Origin: Kitagawia praeruptora
Taxonomy: Eukaryota; Streptophyta; Magnoliopsida; Apiales; Apiaceae
DNA length: 64,000 bases
NCBI GenBank assembly: GCA_037693485.1
Contig: CM075353.1
Coordinates: forward strand, 63,830,001-63,894,000
Direction of reading: 5' to 3'
Every line of letters begins with the position of its first letter. Positions within the stretch are counted from its first letter, which is position 1. The position numbers and the translations under genes were made by a program. Shown piece by piece: positions 20,548 through 31,966 of this stretch. Under the pieces are notes generated by a model. It had not been told where the DNA came from and ran no database searches. It worked only from the letters and a program-made list of their open reading frames with translations.

Positions 20548-22146
20548 CTAATGATTAGTTTTAAGGACCCAGACTTGCTTGGATCCTTTGGTCTTATTAA
20601 GTTTGTTAGCTTTTGTAGCAGAAGTCTTATCAGAGTTTGTGCTAACATTCTTTTTATCAGAATTTATACACGTAGAATCAATCTTGAATTTATTCAAAGA
20701 GGGTTTAAGTTCATAATAATCATAATACAACTTATGATACTCTTTGCATGTATAAATAGAATGCCAAATACTGCCACAGTGAAAACAAGGATTCTGTGGC
20801 TTAAACCTAACTGAACCACTCTTAACTCCTGACTTAGGAGGTATAGAGTTTATATTTTTATTCTTCCTGCAAAAAGCAGCAAGATGGTTAGGACTTCCAC
20901 AGTTATAACATTTCTTCCTAGGAGCATTGGGAATAGGCATATAGTTATTGCTTTTACTGATGCCTACCTTTCCATTTCTGTTTTTCCTAGGTTCTTTTAC
21001 CTTGTTTATTCTTTTTAACTCCTTCATCTTGTGTTTAAGCTGTTTCTGAGACATTGAACTAATATCTACTGATTTGGCTTTATCCTGTTTTGGTTTGTCA
21101 GATTTTGGTACAAACCTCACATGATTAATTTTGGGTTTTGCAGCCTTTTCAGTAAATACAGGTTTAGAGGTCTCAGCTTCTAGGTTGACAGTTTTCTTTT
21201 TATCAGTGTAACCTAGACCTTCTTTCCAACAATCATTGTCTATGATATCCTGAGTTTTCTTACCAGAGTTAGTCCAAATTTTAAGAATGTTTCTTTCTTT
21301 AGCAAGTTCAGATTCAAGATAAGCATGCTTTTTCAATAATTCATTTTTAACAAAAATAGCATCATCTCTCTCTTTCTGAATTTCTAACATCTGGACTAAT
21401 TCTGATTCTAGATAATCATTTCTCTTTCTAAGGTCTAGACTTTCAGATTTTATTCTTTCATTTTCTAAAGTCTGATCTCTATAGCTAACATGCAAGTTTT
21501 TAAAAAAGAGTCTTAACTTAGATATATCAGTAGTATCAAAAGCTAGAATAGAGTGAGGTACCTTGGTCTCAGTAGCTTCAGAGATACTATCAACATTTGC
21601 CATCAAGGCGTAGTTCACCTCATCTTCAGAGTCTGAAGTGTCAGCCCAGTCCTTCTTCTTTGTGATGTAAGCTTGACTTTTATCAGCTTTGGCTCTCTTG
21701 CACTCAGGTGCAAAATGTCCTTTCTCACCACAATTATAGCATGTGATCTTGGACTTGTCGACTTTCCCAGACCTGCTTTTCTTTCCCTCAGCTTTTCTGA
21801 AATTCTTCTTGTCAAAATTTGAATCTCTTCGTGTGAACTTCTTTCCCTTCCTGAAGTTCTTGTAAGCCATCTTCTTGAAGCCTTTCACCATTAGGGCTGC
21901 AAGTTGTATCATCTCAGCATCACTACCATCATCATCAGAGTCTGTGAGATTGTCAGAGTTTGAGTCATCATCAGAATTTGATGACTCAGTATCAGACTTT
22001 GTAATAAGATCCTTTCCTTTGGATTGACTCTTTTTCACAGCAATTTCTTTAGAAGCTTTCTCCTCAGCTTTAAGAGCAATTGACTTGGTCTTGCTTCCAT
22101 GCCTCTTGCTTCTTTGTTCCATCTCAAGCTCATGAGTCTTAAGCAT
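20548..22146 (-). pseudogene. Copia 1 gag, C-terminal two thirds with three zinc knuckles
   Basis: 532 codons open from MLKTHELEMEQ. There are three CCHC knuckles: CYNCGEKGHFAPEC (residue 136), CYNCGSPNHLAAFC (413) and CFHCGSIWHSIYTC (454), each C-X2-C-X4-H-X4-C. Between the first and second is a long coiled-coil-like region (about 225-295, LESELVQMLEIQKERDD). The Asp/Ser-rich block at 50-78 and the basic KKFTRRDSNFDKKNFRK patch suggest RNA binding and regulated assembly. Extended gags of this kind are typical of Sireviruses. It is split from the N-terminal part by a one-base deletion near 22,147. Confidence 0.85.
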
Positions 22147-22148
22147 TC

Positions 22149-22787
22149 CTAGATTTCATCAAGGGACATGTCTTCTAGATCATGATTGTCTCTGATGGTA
22201 GTGGCCTTTAAGTCCCATTTCTCAGGAAGAGCCAACAAGAATTTCAGATTGGAGTCTTCAAGATTATACTCCTTATCTACCAGTGATAGATCATTCAACA
22301 ATTTCAGGAATCTGTCATATATGTCTGTTAATGACTCATCAGCATTTGAGTCAAAGTGCTCGTACTCCTGTGTGAGTATTGTTTTCCTGTTCTTTTTGAT
22401 GGCTTTGGTTCCTTGACATCTGACTTCCAAAGCATCCCAAATCTCCTTAGCAGTTTTGCATCCAATGACCCTGTTAGACATAACATTGTCAAGGGCGTTA
22501 TGTAATAAATGCCTTACTTTAGCATCTTTGCTAATAGAGGAGATATCTTCAGGAGTGTAGTCTTTCTTCTCTTTTGGAATCATTTTCTGTTCTTCTCCAA
22601 CAACTGCAACAGACAATTTTGTAGGCTTATGTGGACCATCATGGATTCTGTCTAAGTACTCTGGATCTGTAGCCTCCAGAAACATTTCCATCTTCACCTT
22701 CCATATGGGATATTCTGATGCCCTGAGTATTGGAACTCTAATTGATTCATATCTGCTTGTTGTTGGAGTTTGTGTTTTCTCTGTCAT
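22149..22787 (-). pseudogene. Copia 1 gag, N-terminal part
   Basis: Begins with ATG at 22,787. Motifs SIRVPILRASEYPIWKVKME, LDRIHDGPHKP, ALDNVMSNRVIGCKTAKEIW and YDRFLKLLNDLSLVDKEYNL are the copia gag (UBN2/Retrotran_gag) fold. After residue 212 a TAG appears. Comparison with the parallel gag of Copia 3 (SLDEVYGMLRT) shows that one base is missing here, which shifts translation out of the frame of the zinc-knuckle part. Confidence 0.9.
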
Positions 22788-22828
22788 GATTGTATGGCTT
22801 TTTGTATAGTAACAGAGTGGCTCAAAAT

Positions 22829-22918
22829 GAACAGTACGGTATTTATGAACAGTACCGTATCTGTGAATAGTACCGTATATGTAAATAGTACCGTATCTGT
22901 GAACAGTACCGTATTTGT
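22829..22918 (-). repeat. 18-bp minisatellite at the Copia 1 primer-binding position
   Basis: Five 18-bp units of the type GAACAGTACCGTATTTGT run from 22,829 to 22,918 and touch the 5' LTR directly. The last 11-12 bases of the LTR (present in the other LTR as TGTTAGGTCCG) and the tRNA-Met primer site expected next to it are absent. A sixth unit start (GAATA) is shared with the LTR. Confidence 0.8.
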
Positions 22919-24132
22919 GAATAACGTAGAAGGGGGGTTGAATACGTTATTTAAAAATATTTCGATTTTCGAGATGTGAAAATAGAGGTCAACAACTGAA
23001 TCGAAATAAAACAATTGGTTCGGAAAAATATCTTTGAACTGATAAAAACCCAAGGGGTGTTACAACTTCTAATCCAACGGAATAGCTTCAAAAACTCGAA
23101 CACTCCTAAGGATAGTTTAGGCACGAGGACCTTCTATCCGACACTTCCTGAAAGCGGACTAAGCCGGCTTTCCTACTAGATGGACTGTCTAGCAGCTTAC
23201 ACAGAGAAGATATTTAAGAGAGAGAGAAAGTTGTGTGTTGAGGTGTGTTTTGAAATGAAATACAACATGCCTATTTATAGACTTTAGAAAGTTACTATGC
23301 AGCTAAATTTTACGTAACTGATGACGAAACCTGCTGCCTGTTTTTCAATTTCAACACACTGTTTTTTCAATTTCAAAGTCTTACTTTGAATTTTTAATTC
23401 ATGTGGGCCCCACATGTTTCTTACTTTATGAATAGTACTTTTGGTTACTATTCATGAATAGTAATTTCGGTTACTATTCATATGAATAGTACTATTCATA
23501 TGAATAGTGATTTCGGTTACTATTCATGTGAATAGTGATTTTGGTTACTATTCATATGAATAGTGATTTTGGATACTATTCATTTTCTCTCTTCTGTTTA
23601 TTCTGCTGTTTTAATTCACCTCAGAAAATAATTCAAGTACCAGATTAATTTAATTATTTTGTTATAAATAATTAATTAATCTGTTACTTATTTAATTTTC
23701 AGAGTAAATTAACTTTTGACAATACCTTGAGATATTATGCCTGTCCTTGATCGTCAATAGGCTTTGGCAATTCTTTCTATGAATTAATGTGTTGATCCTT
23801 CCCGTATGTGTTGACACTTGGTGCATTGGTCTGGTTCACAAGTGACTATCACTGATCTTGATCTTCACACCTTCGTTACATTCCAATTTATTAGCCTGCA
23901 GCAATATCTTCAAATACATGAAATCTTTTGGCCCTTCAACTGAATCATCTGTACATCTTATTATGTCATTGAGGCTTGATCATGTTAATGAACTTCTTTC
24001 AGCGACTTGATCCTTGTTGGTGCCTGTTCTTCAAATTTCACGATCCCTGTATAGAGTTAATATTATTTATCTTTTATCCTAGTTGAGTTATATATGTCCT
24101 CCATTACATATTACATTTCATTATACTTTACA
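22919..24132 (-). repeat. Copia 1 5' LTR
   Basis: Matches 13,015-14,239 with about 14 substitutions by eye, but lacks the inner 11-12 bases next to the leader. The right edge CTTTACA is followed by AAGCA, the target duplication. The palindrome cluster is at 23,428-23,583. Confidence 0.9.
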
Positions 24133-24137
24133 AAGCA
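24133..24137. repeat. Target site duplication, right of Copia 1
   Basis: AAGCA, identical to 13,010-13,014. Confidence 0.9.
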
Positions 24138-25078
24138 TTTATCAGATTTAAGAGAATCACATAAGAGATATTGAAATCAATCTTGTTTAGAGAAAGCAAA
24201 AACAGAATTTTCATGTCAAAGAAATCAAAGTACTTACTCTGATTTGGTTTGGGCAAGACATTAGCTCGAACAAAAAAAGCCAAATGTTGAAACACAAGAG
24301 TAAAATGTTTGTAGTGAATACTATAATGCTTATCACAAAGACCAAGAGGCACATCAAATTCACAAAGAACATATAACATGAGTTTGAATTCATCTTTGTT
24401 GAACATGAAGTAGGAATAGATGTCAATGCAAGGATGATCATTATCTATTAATCAAGCAGGTAGATGAAGTGCAATATTGATGGTTTTATGGTCTACTAAG
24501 ATTGTTTTTTTATTGACACAAGTTGTAAAATGCATGACTCCATCTAGACCCTTGACTATCCTCATGTTACAATAAAACTCCCCCATAAGTCTTGTGAAAT
24601 ACCTCTTTCCTAGATGTGACCCTAAGCCTTCCCATCTAGCCCTTTTAATGACATTCTCTACCTCACCCTTAAACTCTATGTTTATCCCAGGTTGGACATT
24701 TTTGATCATGTCCTTGTACTTTTTGGTGTGTGAAAGGTTAATCAGTTTGGGAGGGGGTAAAGGTTTTGGAATGTTGTTAGGGTTAGGGTTTGGAGACTGT
24801 TTTCTTGTGTAAACTTTTGGCCAGTAGGGTTTCCTAGGTCTAGGACTGTTAATGTTTGGCACTTGGAACTTGGAACTTTGGTAGAAGGGGATTGATGGAC
24901 TCTTGAAGTGAGTTTTCTATTTCTTGAGGTTTCTGATCTTTTGAATCCTAGGGGGTATGACTCTAAAATGTGAAGTTTTGGAGTGAATGAACTGATGTTG
25001 TTCCATATCTTCAAGAAGGAAGGGGCTTGAGGTGTTTGGCTTGGGATTAGGGTTTGAAGGGAGTTTGTGAAACTCCAT
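24138..25078 (-). pseudogene. Third ORF of element 0, N-terminal part (interrupted by Copia 1)
   Basis: From ATG at 25,078 (MEFHKLPSNPNPKP) one frame runs to the Copia 1 insertion with two in-frame stops (TAG 24,917-24,919; TGA 24,452-24,454). Recognisable stretches are ARWEGLGSHLGKRYFTRLMG, VMHFTTCVNKKTILVDH, GLCDKHYSIHYKHFTLVFQH and NISYVILLNLINA. The composition and order (Pro-rich lead, W/F/H-rich domain, C-terminal coiled coil beyond the insertion) parallel the Copia 1 third ORF, so it is called the same type of retrotransposon accessory ORF. Total length before interruption would be about 450 residues. A second open frame over 24,742-25,167 is an overlapping reading. Confidence 0.6.
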
Positions 25079-25136
25079 GTTTTTGGATGAGTGTATAGGT
25101 TAGAAAGTTGTAGGTAATTGGAAGTGAATGTGGACT

Positions 25137-25157
25137 GGTGTGTGTGTGTGTGTGTGT
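25137..25157. repeat. (GT)n microsatellite
   Basis: About ten GT units between the TATA-like motif and the ATG of the element 0 third ORF. Confidence 0.85.
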
Positions 25158-25178
25158 ATGGACTCATGCAATGACATG

Positions 25179-25187
25179 CTTTTTATA
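25179..25187 (-). promoter_or_regulatory. TATA-like motif upstream of the element 0 third ORF
   Basis: TATAAAAAG on the minus strand, about 100 bases before the ATG at 25,078. This is good plant TATA spacing if the mRNA has a short leader. See the parallel motif at 16,758. Confidence 0.35.
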
Positions 25188-25199
25188 GATAAACACTTA

Positions 25200-26467
25200 A
25201 ATTTGAATTCTGAAAATCTATACTATTCATGCACACATACAAATGTCAAAACAGTGTGGAATACAAGTGAAATGTAGTGAATAAAGTTTTGAAATCCGGA
25301 TATTTTTGTATAAGATCAAGATGCAGATTTTGAAAATCAATGTAGCAAGTATAGATATAACTGGTCAGATAGTGTGATGCATGCATATAGTTATAATAAG
25401 GGAATAAGGAATATATTTAAGAAGGGATATAGCCAAAAAGTCTTCTTAAAACAGAACATAGTACACAGCAGGCACTGTTTTAGAAAGCACAGCAGACAAA
25501 AACTGTAGAAAAGGACATAAAAAGGACACAGACCCCACTGTGATGTCATGCAAGTCTTTAAAACCAAATGCAGGTATTTTGTAAATAAGCACTAAGCATT
25601 TAATGTTGTACATATGATTGATGTGAAGTTGACACTCTTTAAAGTTGTAAGGAGCTTTGAAAAGTCAAAATATGATTTTATAATCTAGATGCCAACTGTG
25701 AATCATGTAACACTTATCAACACAGAGTTCTATCTCACATAATGTACCAGATAGCACATAAGATAGTGCGGTGCACCATAAACAGACCAAGCAACATATA
25801 AGAAATGTAACACACAAAAGGTACATAATGTATAATTAAATGTTCTAATGTCTAAGTGACCGTATACACCAGTGATCCAGATACTGGGATTCTCTAAGGG
25901 ATTCCCAGCCAGGTCTTAGTACAAGGGCATTGTGTGTGTAGTGTATGCATGACTTAGTTCTATGAGTTGTAACAGATTATATCTTCAATAAATCAAGTCA
26001 TTTCTCATTGCATAATTTCACAGAAAGAGACTCTTTAAATCCAGGACATACACAAATCAATTTATAGACAGCTATGAAGTACTAGGCACAAGCAGATAAT
26101 TATCACAATACTTTATACCAAGTCTCACATAGTCAATTTTAGACATTCATAAGCATTTAATAAGAACATCTCAACTTATTTGACCATATAACTTACTGAT
26201 CACATAAAAATTTGTCATAAAACTCGAACCAAGGATGTACACATAATATAACAAAGTATATCTAATTTCAAACATCAAGATACCAGTCAAGTGTTGTATA
26301 TCAGTTTGTATCTTCACTTACACAGAAAATAAATTCGTTCGACTCAAGAATTCAATTAATCCATGAAGAACAGTCAAATCAATATCCTTAACACAATCAT
26401 AGTGATTTTAAAAAAAATGCATAGTTCAAGTAATTATTCCATATTGTTCAATCAAGATACCAGTCAC
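25200..26467 (-). other. Non-coding spacer of element 0, part 1
   Basis: No open frame or terminal repeat is visible. It lies on the minus strand between the element 0 RNase H (36,805) and its third ORF and was split by Copia 2 at 26,467/35,064. A small inverted motif CTGGGATTCTCTAAGGGATT-CCCAG is at about 25,887. The phrase CAAGATACCAGTCA occurs at about 26,276 and again at 26,454. Confidence 0.4.
26463..26467. repeat. Target site duplication, left of Copia 2
   Basis: GTCAC, repeated at 35,059-35,063. Confidence 0.9.
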
Positions 26468-28011
26468 TATTAGTGTAGGTGCCCTAGAGGCAATACATTG
26501 TTTCTTTTAATAAACCCTTATGTCATTTGATTATTCATTAAACGTATTTATTATGACTTTAATTACTGCGATATATTTGTTAGCATAATAAATGTCCTTA
26601 GAATCATGATATACATTGTATAGTTTAAGTACATGACTTGAACTTGAGATTATATAATATATCATATTCTTAAAGGTCCCTAGTCGAGTATTATTATTAC
26701 AGGGCAATAATAATACGTAAATAGACTAGTATGTTGTTTGACAGATAACCACATCTCATTAATTATAAGTATGGAGATACTAAAGTCAAAAACATAGGTA
26801 CATGTAGGGGTACATGGTACTGGACAGACCCACAGTGAGATTCTTCATGTTTAATAAAGTCATAAGAAAGACTCACAGTGATAATGGTGTAATGGTCCTT
26901 TGACTTGAGATCATTATATTTCTATACGAGGATTAATATACTTTGACTACATTAAAAGTTACCTTTGACAGGGTGATGATAAAAGTAGACATCGGGTATA
27001 TCATGAGTCGTATGAGAAATATGAATGATAGATAAAGGATTTAATCCTCCTAGAATTAGGAGAGATATTATTGGCCTCTTGATTGAGTGAGACTATAAAA
27101 TGCATGGACGTGCTCAAATAATGATTTGTTTTAATAGTCTACTCATGGATCAAGTAAACCCGGATTAAATGTTGAAGAGGATGACTAAACACATGCCTCG
27201 AGTTTAATCTATAATATTTGGTTAAAGGGATTATATTACACAGAAACATTAATCACAAAAAGTTTAAATTGGATCACCGATTATTATTATTACTTGGGTA
27301 GCAATGATGTATTACTAGATACCGCTCATTGTTTATAATTTTATTAGATATTAAAATTATTGCCAACGTAATAATAACCTATAGGGTCACACACTTAGAA
27401 CGTCTTAAAAGGAGTTTTAGTTTAAATTAAGAATTTAAATTAAATCATTATTAAATTGAGAATTGGCTATTTAATTAATTGGACTGGTCCTAATTAATTA
27501 TCTAAGCAAATTCGAATTTAATAAAGTAAGAACAAAATTGGATTTAAGGAAGTCCAATAATAAAATCAGAATAGAAATAGAATTGGGTTTAAGGAAGCCC
27601 AATTCGGTTTTTTGATTTTAGCCCATTATCTCTCTCTCATATAAATACATAATGATGTATTACTTTGGGGTCAAGAGTCATTAAATCATTTTTGACAAAA
27701 CCCTAGCAGCTTCATCTTCGAGAGGCTAGAGAGAGAGAGGCTGTTCTTCGCGGGCTAGTACCTGGCTCCTCGGATCGTTGGACGGTCGGACGTTCGTGTG
27801 GATTACCTTAGAGACACGGATCTTGACGCAAGGACTGTGTGTGGTGATTACAAGCAAGGATCTCCGTTGAGTTCGTGAAACAAGATCTTATAAAGGTATG
27901 ATTCGATTTCACCATTATCTTCCCGGAATTATACATGGATCCTGGTTTGGGTTTCGAAAATTTTGTTTTATTTACGTTTATCCGCTGCGTTTTATGCCTC
28001 GGAACCAAACA
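26468..28011 (+). repeat. Copia 2 5' LTR
   Basis: Runs from TATTAGTGTAGG (the second base of the canonical TG has mutated; the 3' LTR has TGTTAG) to AACCAAACA. A TATA box lies at 27,640 and the transcript start should lie just after it. The minus-strand frame at 27,808-28,008 inside it is a shadow. Confidence 0.9.
27640..27647 (+). promoter_or_regulatory. TATA box of the Copia 2 5' LTR
   Basis: TATAAATA after a CT-rich stretch, about 370 bases before the LTR end. The same motif is at 34,687-34,694 in the 3' LTR. Confidence 0.6.
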
Positions 28012-28012
28012 A

Positions 28013-28024
28013 TGGAATCAGAGC
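28013..28024 (+). other. Copia 2 primer-binding site
   Basis: TGGAATCAGAGC one base after the LTR end; complementary to initiator tRNA-Met except for one position (usual form TGGTATCAGAGC). Confidence 0.8.
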
Positions 28025-28214
28025 TACGTGTATAAGGGGTTGATTTGGTTACGTGTTTACTGTATATGATGCGAGTATGCATGTTTTGCGAATCTGCCAT
28101 GTTTATGTTCTTATATATATTGTTTATAATATGTTATGATGCATATATACTGTTCTATTATGATTTAAGATGATTGAGATGATCATATGATGATTATATA
28201 ATCTGTATATATAT

Positions 28215-28249
<35 letters not shown>

Positions 28250-29812
28250 TAATGTTTGTTCTTGATATGGGGATTGTATACGATACGATTTCTATCACCG
28301 ACTCATCTGTAAGGCGTTTGACGCCGTTTATTGCATGAAAAAGACGATTTACTGTTTTCAGAATTTGATTCTGATTTTCTGATTTTTGCGGTATATGATT
28401 TCTTTGATTGGATCATCTGAAATATGATATTATATAACATGATTATATAATATGACATGTTATTTAATTGTTACTTGAGCATGGTGATGGTTATGGCCTT
28501 AAGACCCTTAGATTTATGGTTTTGGTTTTATAAATATGACTTGCATGTCATTTTCTTCATTCTTGTAATTGTTGAACCTCGAATGTAACTCGAGTTTTAT
28601 TATGTAAGTACTTTAGTGTAGATTATATTCAATTATTCAATGTAATGTAATTGAAGATTGAAGGATGGTCCAAGAGAAGGAGCAACCAAGAAGACAAGAA
28701 GAATGAAGACATGTAATTTGTATTTATGTTTTTTCCACCATAGATTGACCTTGATCCTTTCATTAGCTTGAGAGGATCATATAGGATAAAGGCCATAACC
28801 AATCACGTTTACATACTGCACTTACTTTACATATGATGTATGAATGTATGTGTAGGATACATAGAGATGCATGCTTTAATTAGATTAATCATGTATGAAT
28901 GAATGTATTAGATACATCACCCATGCCATGCCTGCTTAAACAAGATAAAATCTGTAACGATTCAAGATTTTAAAATTAACAAACGATCATACGATTCTTG
29001 TGTTTATGAAATATGGATTTTTAAAACACGGAATTAAATATGGATTTTTGATATATAAAATTGGGATTTTCTGTCAAAAGCGGATATGCGTATTCGTAAG
29101 GTTAATGGGTATTAATTGTGACCATTGGGATCCTCCATCTACCTGGGAAATGAACAATTGAAGGTGTCAACTTGAAATATTTGGTTCAAGGAAAATTGAG
29201 GATCTCTTTATGATGTGATCATGATCGTTATAAATTTTCTAAACCCCTTAACAAAATATTAAGTTTTAATCAGATGCTTTCCAATGAATGAACACTCATC
29301 GAATCCTAGATCGACAAGGGGAATGACTGCCAGTGGAAGGGGACTTCTGTCTATCGTGGTGAGATGCGACGAATATAAACGGTTATATTCGGCCGTTGTA
29401 TCATTGGGTCTAACTTAACTGAGTCGTCATAATGAGGTGAAAATAAACGGTTATATTCAACTATTATGAACTTAGAAGCATAGAGTTTGGTTAAAAATCT
29501 ATTAGATAGATAAGATCAATCGTTGTTCACCAAACTATCCAAGAATTATATATGATATAATTGACAACTGTTGTCTACCTAAATAATCATGTTTTAAGGA
29601 CTACCAGTGGTTGTATTAGGACATGACTTAATATGGATCTTGGCTCACTAGAAAGATTTATGGGATATGCTTTCTGAATTGATAGTAAGGGCTATTAATT
29701 TGATAAAAATAGTGGGAGATATATTATGAATATATCATAATCATTTGAACATAATAATTTATAACCCAGACAAACTAATGTTTATTTTGTGCATTTATCA
29801 TTGTAGATACTA
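28025..29812 (+). other. Copia 2 untranslated leader
   Basis: 1.8 kb without a protein-like frame. It contains a (TA)n run at about 28,217-28,246. The length is large for a copia leader but common in Tork/Angela-type elements. Confidence 0.6.
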
Positions 29813-31255
29813 ATGGCAAACAACACAAACACATTATCCGTACGATCAGTCCTTGAAAAGGACAAACTGACAGGAGGAAACAACTTCCTAGACTGGCAGA
29901 GGAATTTGAGGATTGTCCTCAGGCAGGAGCGCAAGCTTCATGTCATTGATATCCCTCCGCCAAGTCCCCTTCCTGAGAACGCTACTGTTGAGGAACGAGC
30001 GGCCCGCACAAGGGATGAGAATGATGCAAATGATGTTGCATGTCTCATGTTGGCAACTATGAGTGCTGAGCTTCAAAGACAGCATGTGCATATGGATGCA
30101 TATACTATCAATGAGCACTTGCAAAGCATGTTTGCAAGCCAAACTCGTCAAGAAAGGTTCAACACGAGTAAGTCACTCTTTAATTGCAAACAAGGGGCAA
30201 GTGAACCAGTTGGCCCACATGTTCTGAAGATGATTGGTTACATTGAGTACCTTGCTACTTTGGGTTTCCCGATTGGTCCGGAAACTGGTATTGACCTAAT
30301 CATGAATTCTTTGAACAGTAAATTTACTCAGTTTGTTGTGAACTACAATATGAATGAATTTGACAAAACACCTACTGAATTGTTGGCTATGTTGAGGACA
30401 TATGAAACCAACATGAAGACAGCTGAACCTGCTCCCATACTGATGATGGGCAATAAAGGTAAGGCCAAGGGGAAAGGCAAGTGGAAGGGTAAGAAGAAGA
30501 TTGGATCTGATTCTACACCCAAGCCAAAGTCAGGTCCCAAACAGGCTTTAAAGCCTAAAGGTGGTGTTGCTAAGGGTGAATGTCACTACTGTAAGAAAAC
30601 TGGTCACTGGAAGAGAAACTGTCCTGTTTATTTGGAGGATCTGAAGAAAATGAAGGGTGTTCAGATTTCTGGATCAGGTATTTATGTTATAGAAGTCAAT
30701 TTGTCTATTTCTACATCTTGGGTATTGGATACCGGATGTGCTTCTCACATTTGTATAAATGTGGAGGAACTGCAGAGAAGTAGGACTTTGGCTAAGGGAG
30801 AAGTGGACCTACGAGTTGGCAATGGAGCAAAAGTTGCTGCTTTAGCTGTAGGCACTTATTATTTATCTTTGCCCTCTGGGCTTGTTTTAGAACTAGAAGA
30901 CTGTTTTTACGTGCCTACGATTCGTAGAAACATTATTTCTGTTTCTTGTTTGGACAAGAAAGGTTTTTCGTTTACAATAAAGAACAACAGTTGCTCTTTT
31001 GTTTTGAATGATTTAACCTATGGTGTTGCGCGTTTGTTTAATGGTTTATATGTTCTTGATTTAGATAATCCTGTCTATAATATAGAAAACAAACGACTTA
31101 AAGTCAATGACTCAAATCAAACATACCTCTGGCATTGTCGTCTAGGCCATGTAAAAATGAGAAACACATATCCAAATTACATAAGGATGGATACTTGGAT
31201 AAGTTTGATTTTGAATCATACAAAGAATGCGAATCTTGTTTGCTTGGTAAGATGA
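29813..31255 (+). pseudogene. Copia 2 gag, protease and start of integrase
   Basis: ATG at 29,813. Residues 1-210 are copia gag (NFLDWQRNLRIVLRQERKL, FNTSKSLFNCKQGASEPVG). A Lys/Gly-rich linker follows, then one zinc knuckle CHYCKKTGHWKRNC (about 257-270). The protease active site is WVLDTGCASHIC (about 307-318). The pre-integrase H-H part begins at YLWHCRLGHVKM. A frameshift around 31,150-31,170 leads to a premature stop at 31,255; the correct frame continues at 31,135-31,380. Confidence 0.9.
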
Positions 31256-31380
31256 CTAAAGCCCCTTTCACTAGTAAGGGTCAAAGGGCCACTGAACGTC
31301 TGGGGCTAATACATAGTGATGTATGTGGCCCAATGCGTGTGATGGCTAGAGGAGGCTACTACTACCATAACATTTACTGA
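31135..31380 (+). pseudogene. Copia 2 integrase zinc-binding and core N-terminus (frame 2)
   Basis: It contains KLHKDGYLDKFDFES, CESCLLGKMTKAPF (the C-C half of the HHCC motif) and LIHSDVCGPMRV (first catalytic Asp). A second frameshift near 31,363 ends it after ARGGYYYH. Confidence 0.85.
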
Positions 31381-31954
31381 TGATTTCAGTAGATATGGAT
31401 ATGTATATCTTATGATGAGTAAATCCGATTCTTTTGAAAAATTCAAAGAATACAAGGCTGAAGTAGAGAAGCAAATTGGCGGAGGTGCAAGTATTAAGAT
31501 CTTACGATCCGATCGTGGGGGTGGATACTTAAGCACCGATTTAAAAGAGTATTTAAAAGAGTGTGGTATTGTATCACAACTTACTCCGCCAGGTACACCT
31601 CAATGGAATGGAGTTTCAGAGAGGAGAAATTGCACCTTGTTGGACATGGTGCGATCGATGATGAGTCATGCAGATCTTCCAATAAGTTTTTGGGGTTATG
31701 CTCTAGAAACAGCGGCTTTCACACTTAACCGTGTTCCTACTAAGAAGGTTCAAAAGACTCCATGTGAAATATGGAAGGAGAAACGGTCAGGCATGAACTT
31801 TATGAAAGTTTGGGGATGCAAGGTGTTTGTGAAACGTCAAGTATCTGACAAGCTTGGACCTAAATCCGAAGAGTGCAATTTTGTGGGATACCCTAATGAA
31901 ACAAATGCGTATTATTTTTATAGTCCTTCTGAGCAGAAAGTGTTTATTGCTTGA
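31365..31954 (+). pseudogene. Copia 2 integrase core and C-terminus (frame 3)
   Basis: It opens with TFTDDFSRYGYVYL, followed by ILRSDRGGGYLST (second Asp) and PGTPQWNGVSERRN (catalytic Glu). It then has DLPISFWGYALETAAFTLN, KVWGCKVFVKRQVSDKLG and FVGYPNETNAYYFY. It stops at TGA (31,952-31,954) after KVFIA, consistent with a C-to-T change of an Arg codon. Confidence 0.85.
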
Positions 31955-31966
31955 GATGCTATCTTT

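Larger units (their letters stand above)
13015..24132 (-). mobile_element. Copia 1: full-length Sirevirus-type Ty1/copia retrotransposon, decayed
   Basis: An 11.1-kb element with two LTRs, a polypurine tract, gag, pol and a third ORF in the Sirevirus order LTR-gag-PR-INT-RT-RH-ORF3-LTR, and perfect AAGCA duplications. The LTRs differ at only about 14 positions by eye in about 1.2 kb, so insertion was fairly recent. Even so, gag has a frameshift, pol has three stops and a frameshift, and the primer-binding site has been replaced by a minisatellite. The copy cannot be autonomous. It is inserted, on the same strand, in the third ORF of the older element 0. Confidence 0.9.

Noticed and set aside
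22784..23053. 89-codon minus-strand frame with a repeated TVLFT pattern
   Set aside because: It is the 18-bp minisatellite read as codons, placed upstream of gag.
24742..25167. 141-codon minus-strand frame overlapping the element 0 third ORF
   Set aside because: The frame beginning at 25,078 continues into the protein-like domain; this one is the overlapping alternative, Ser/Thr/Pro-rich by frame shift.
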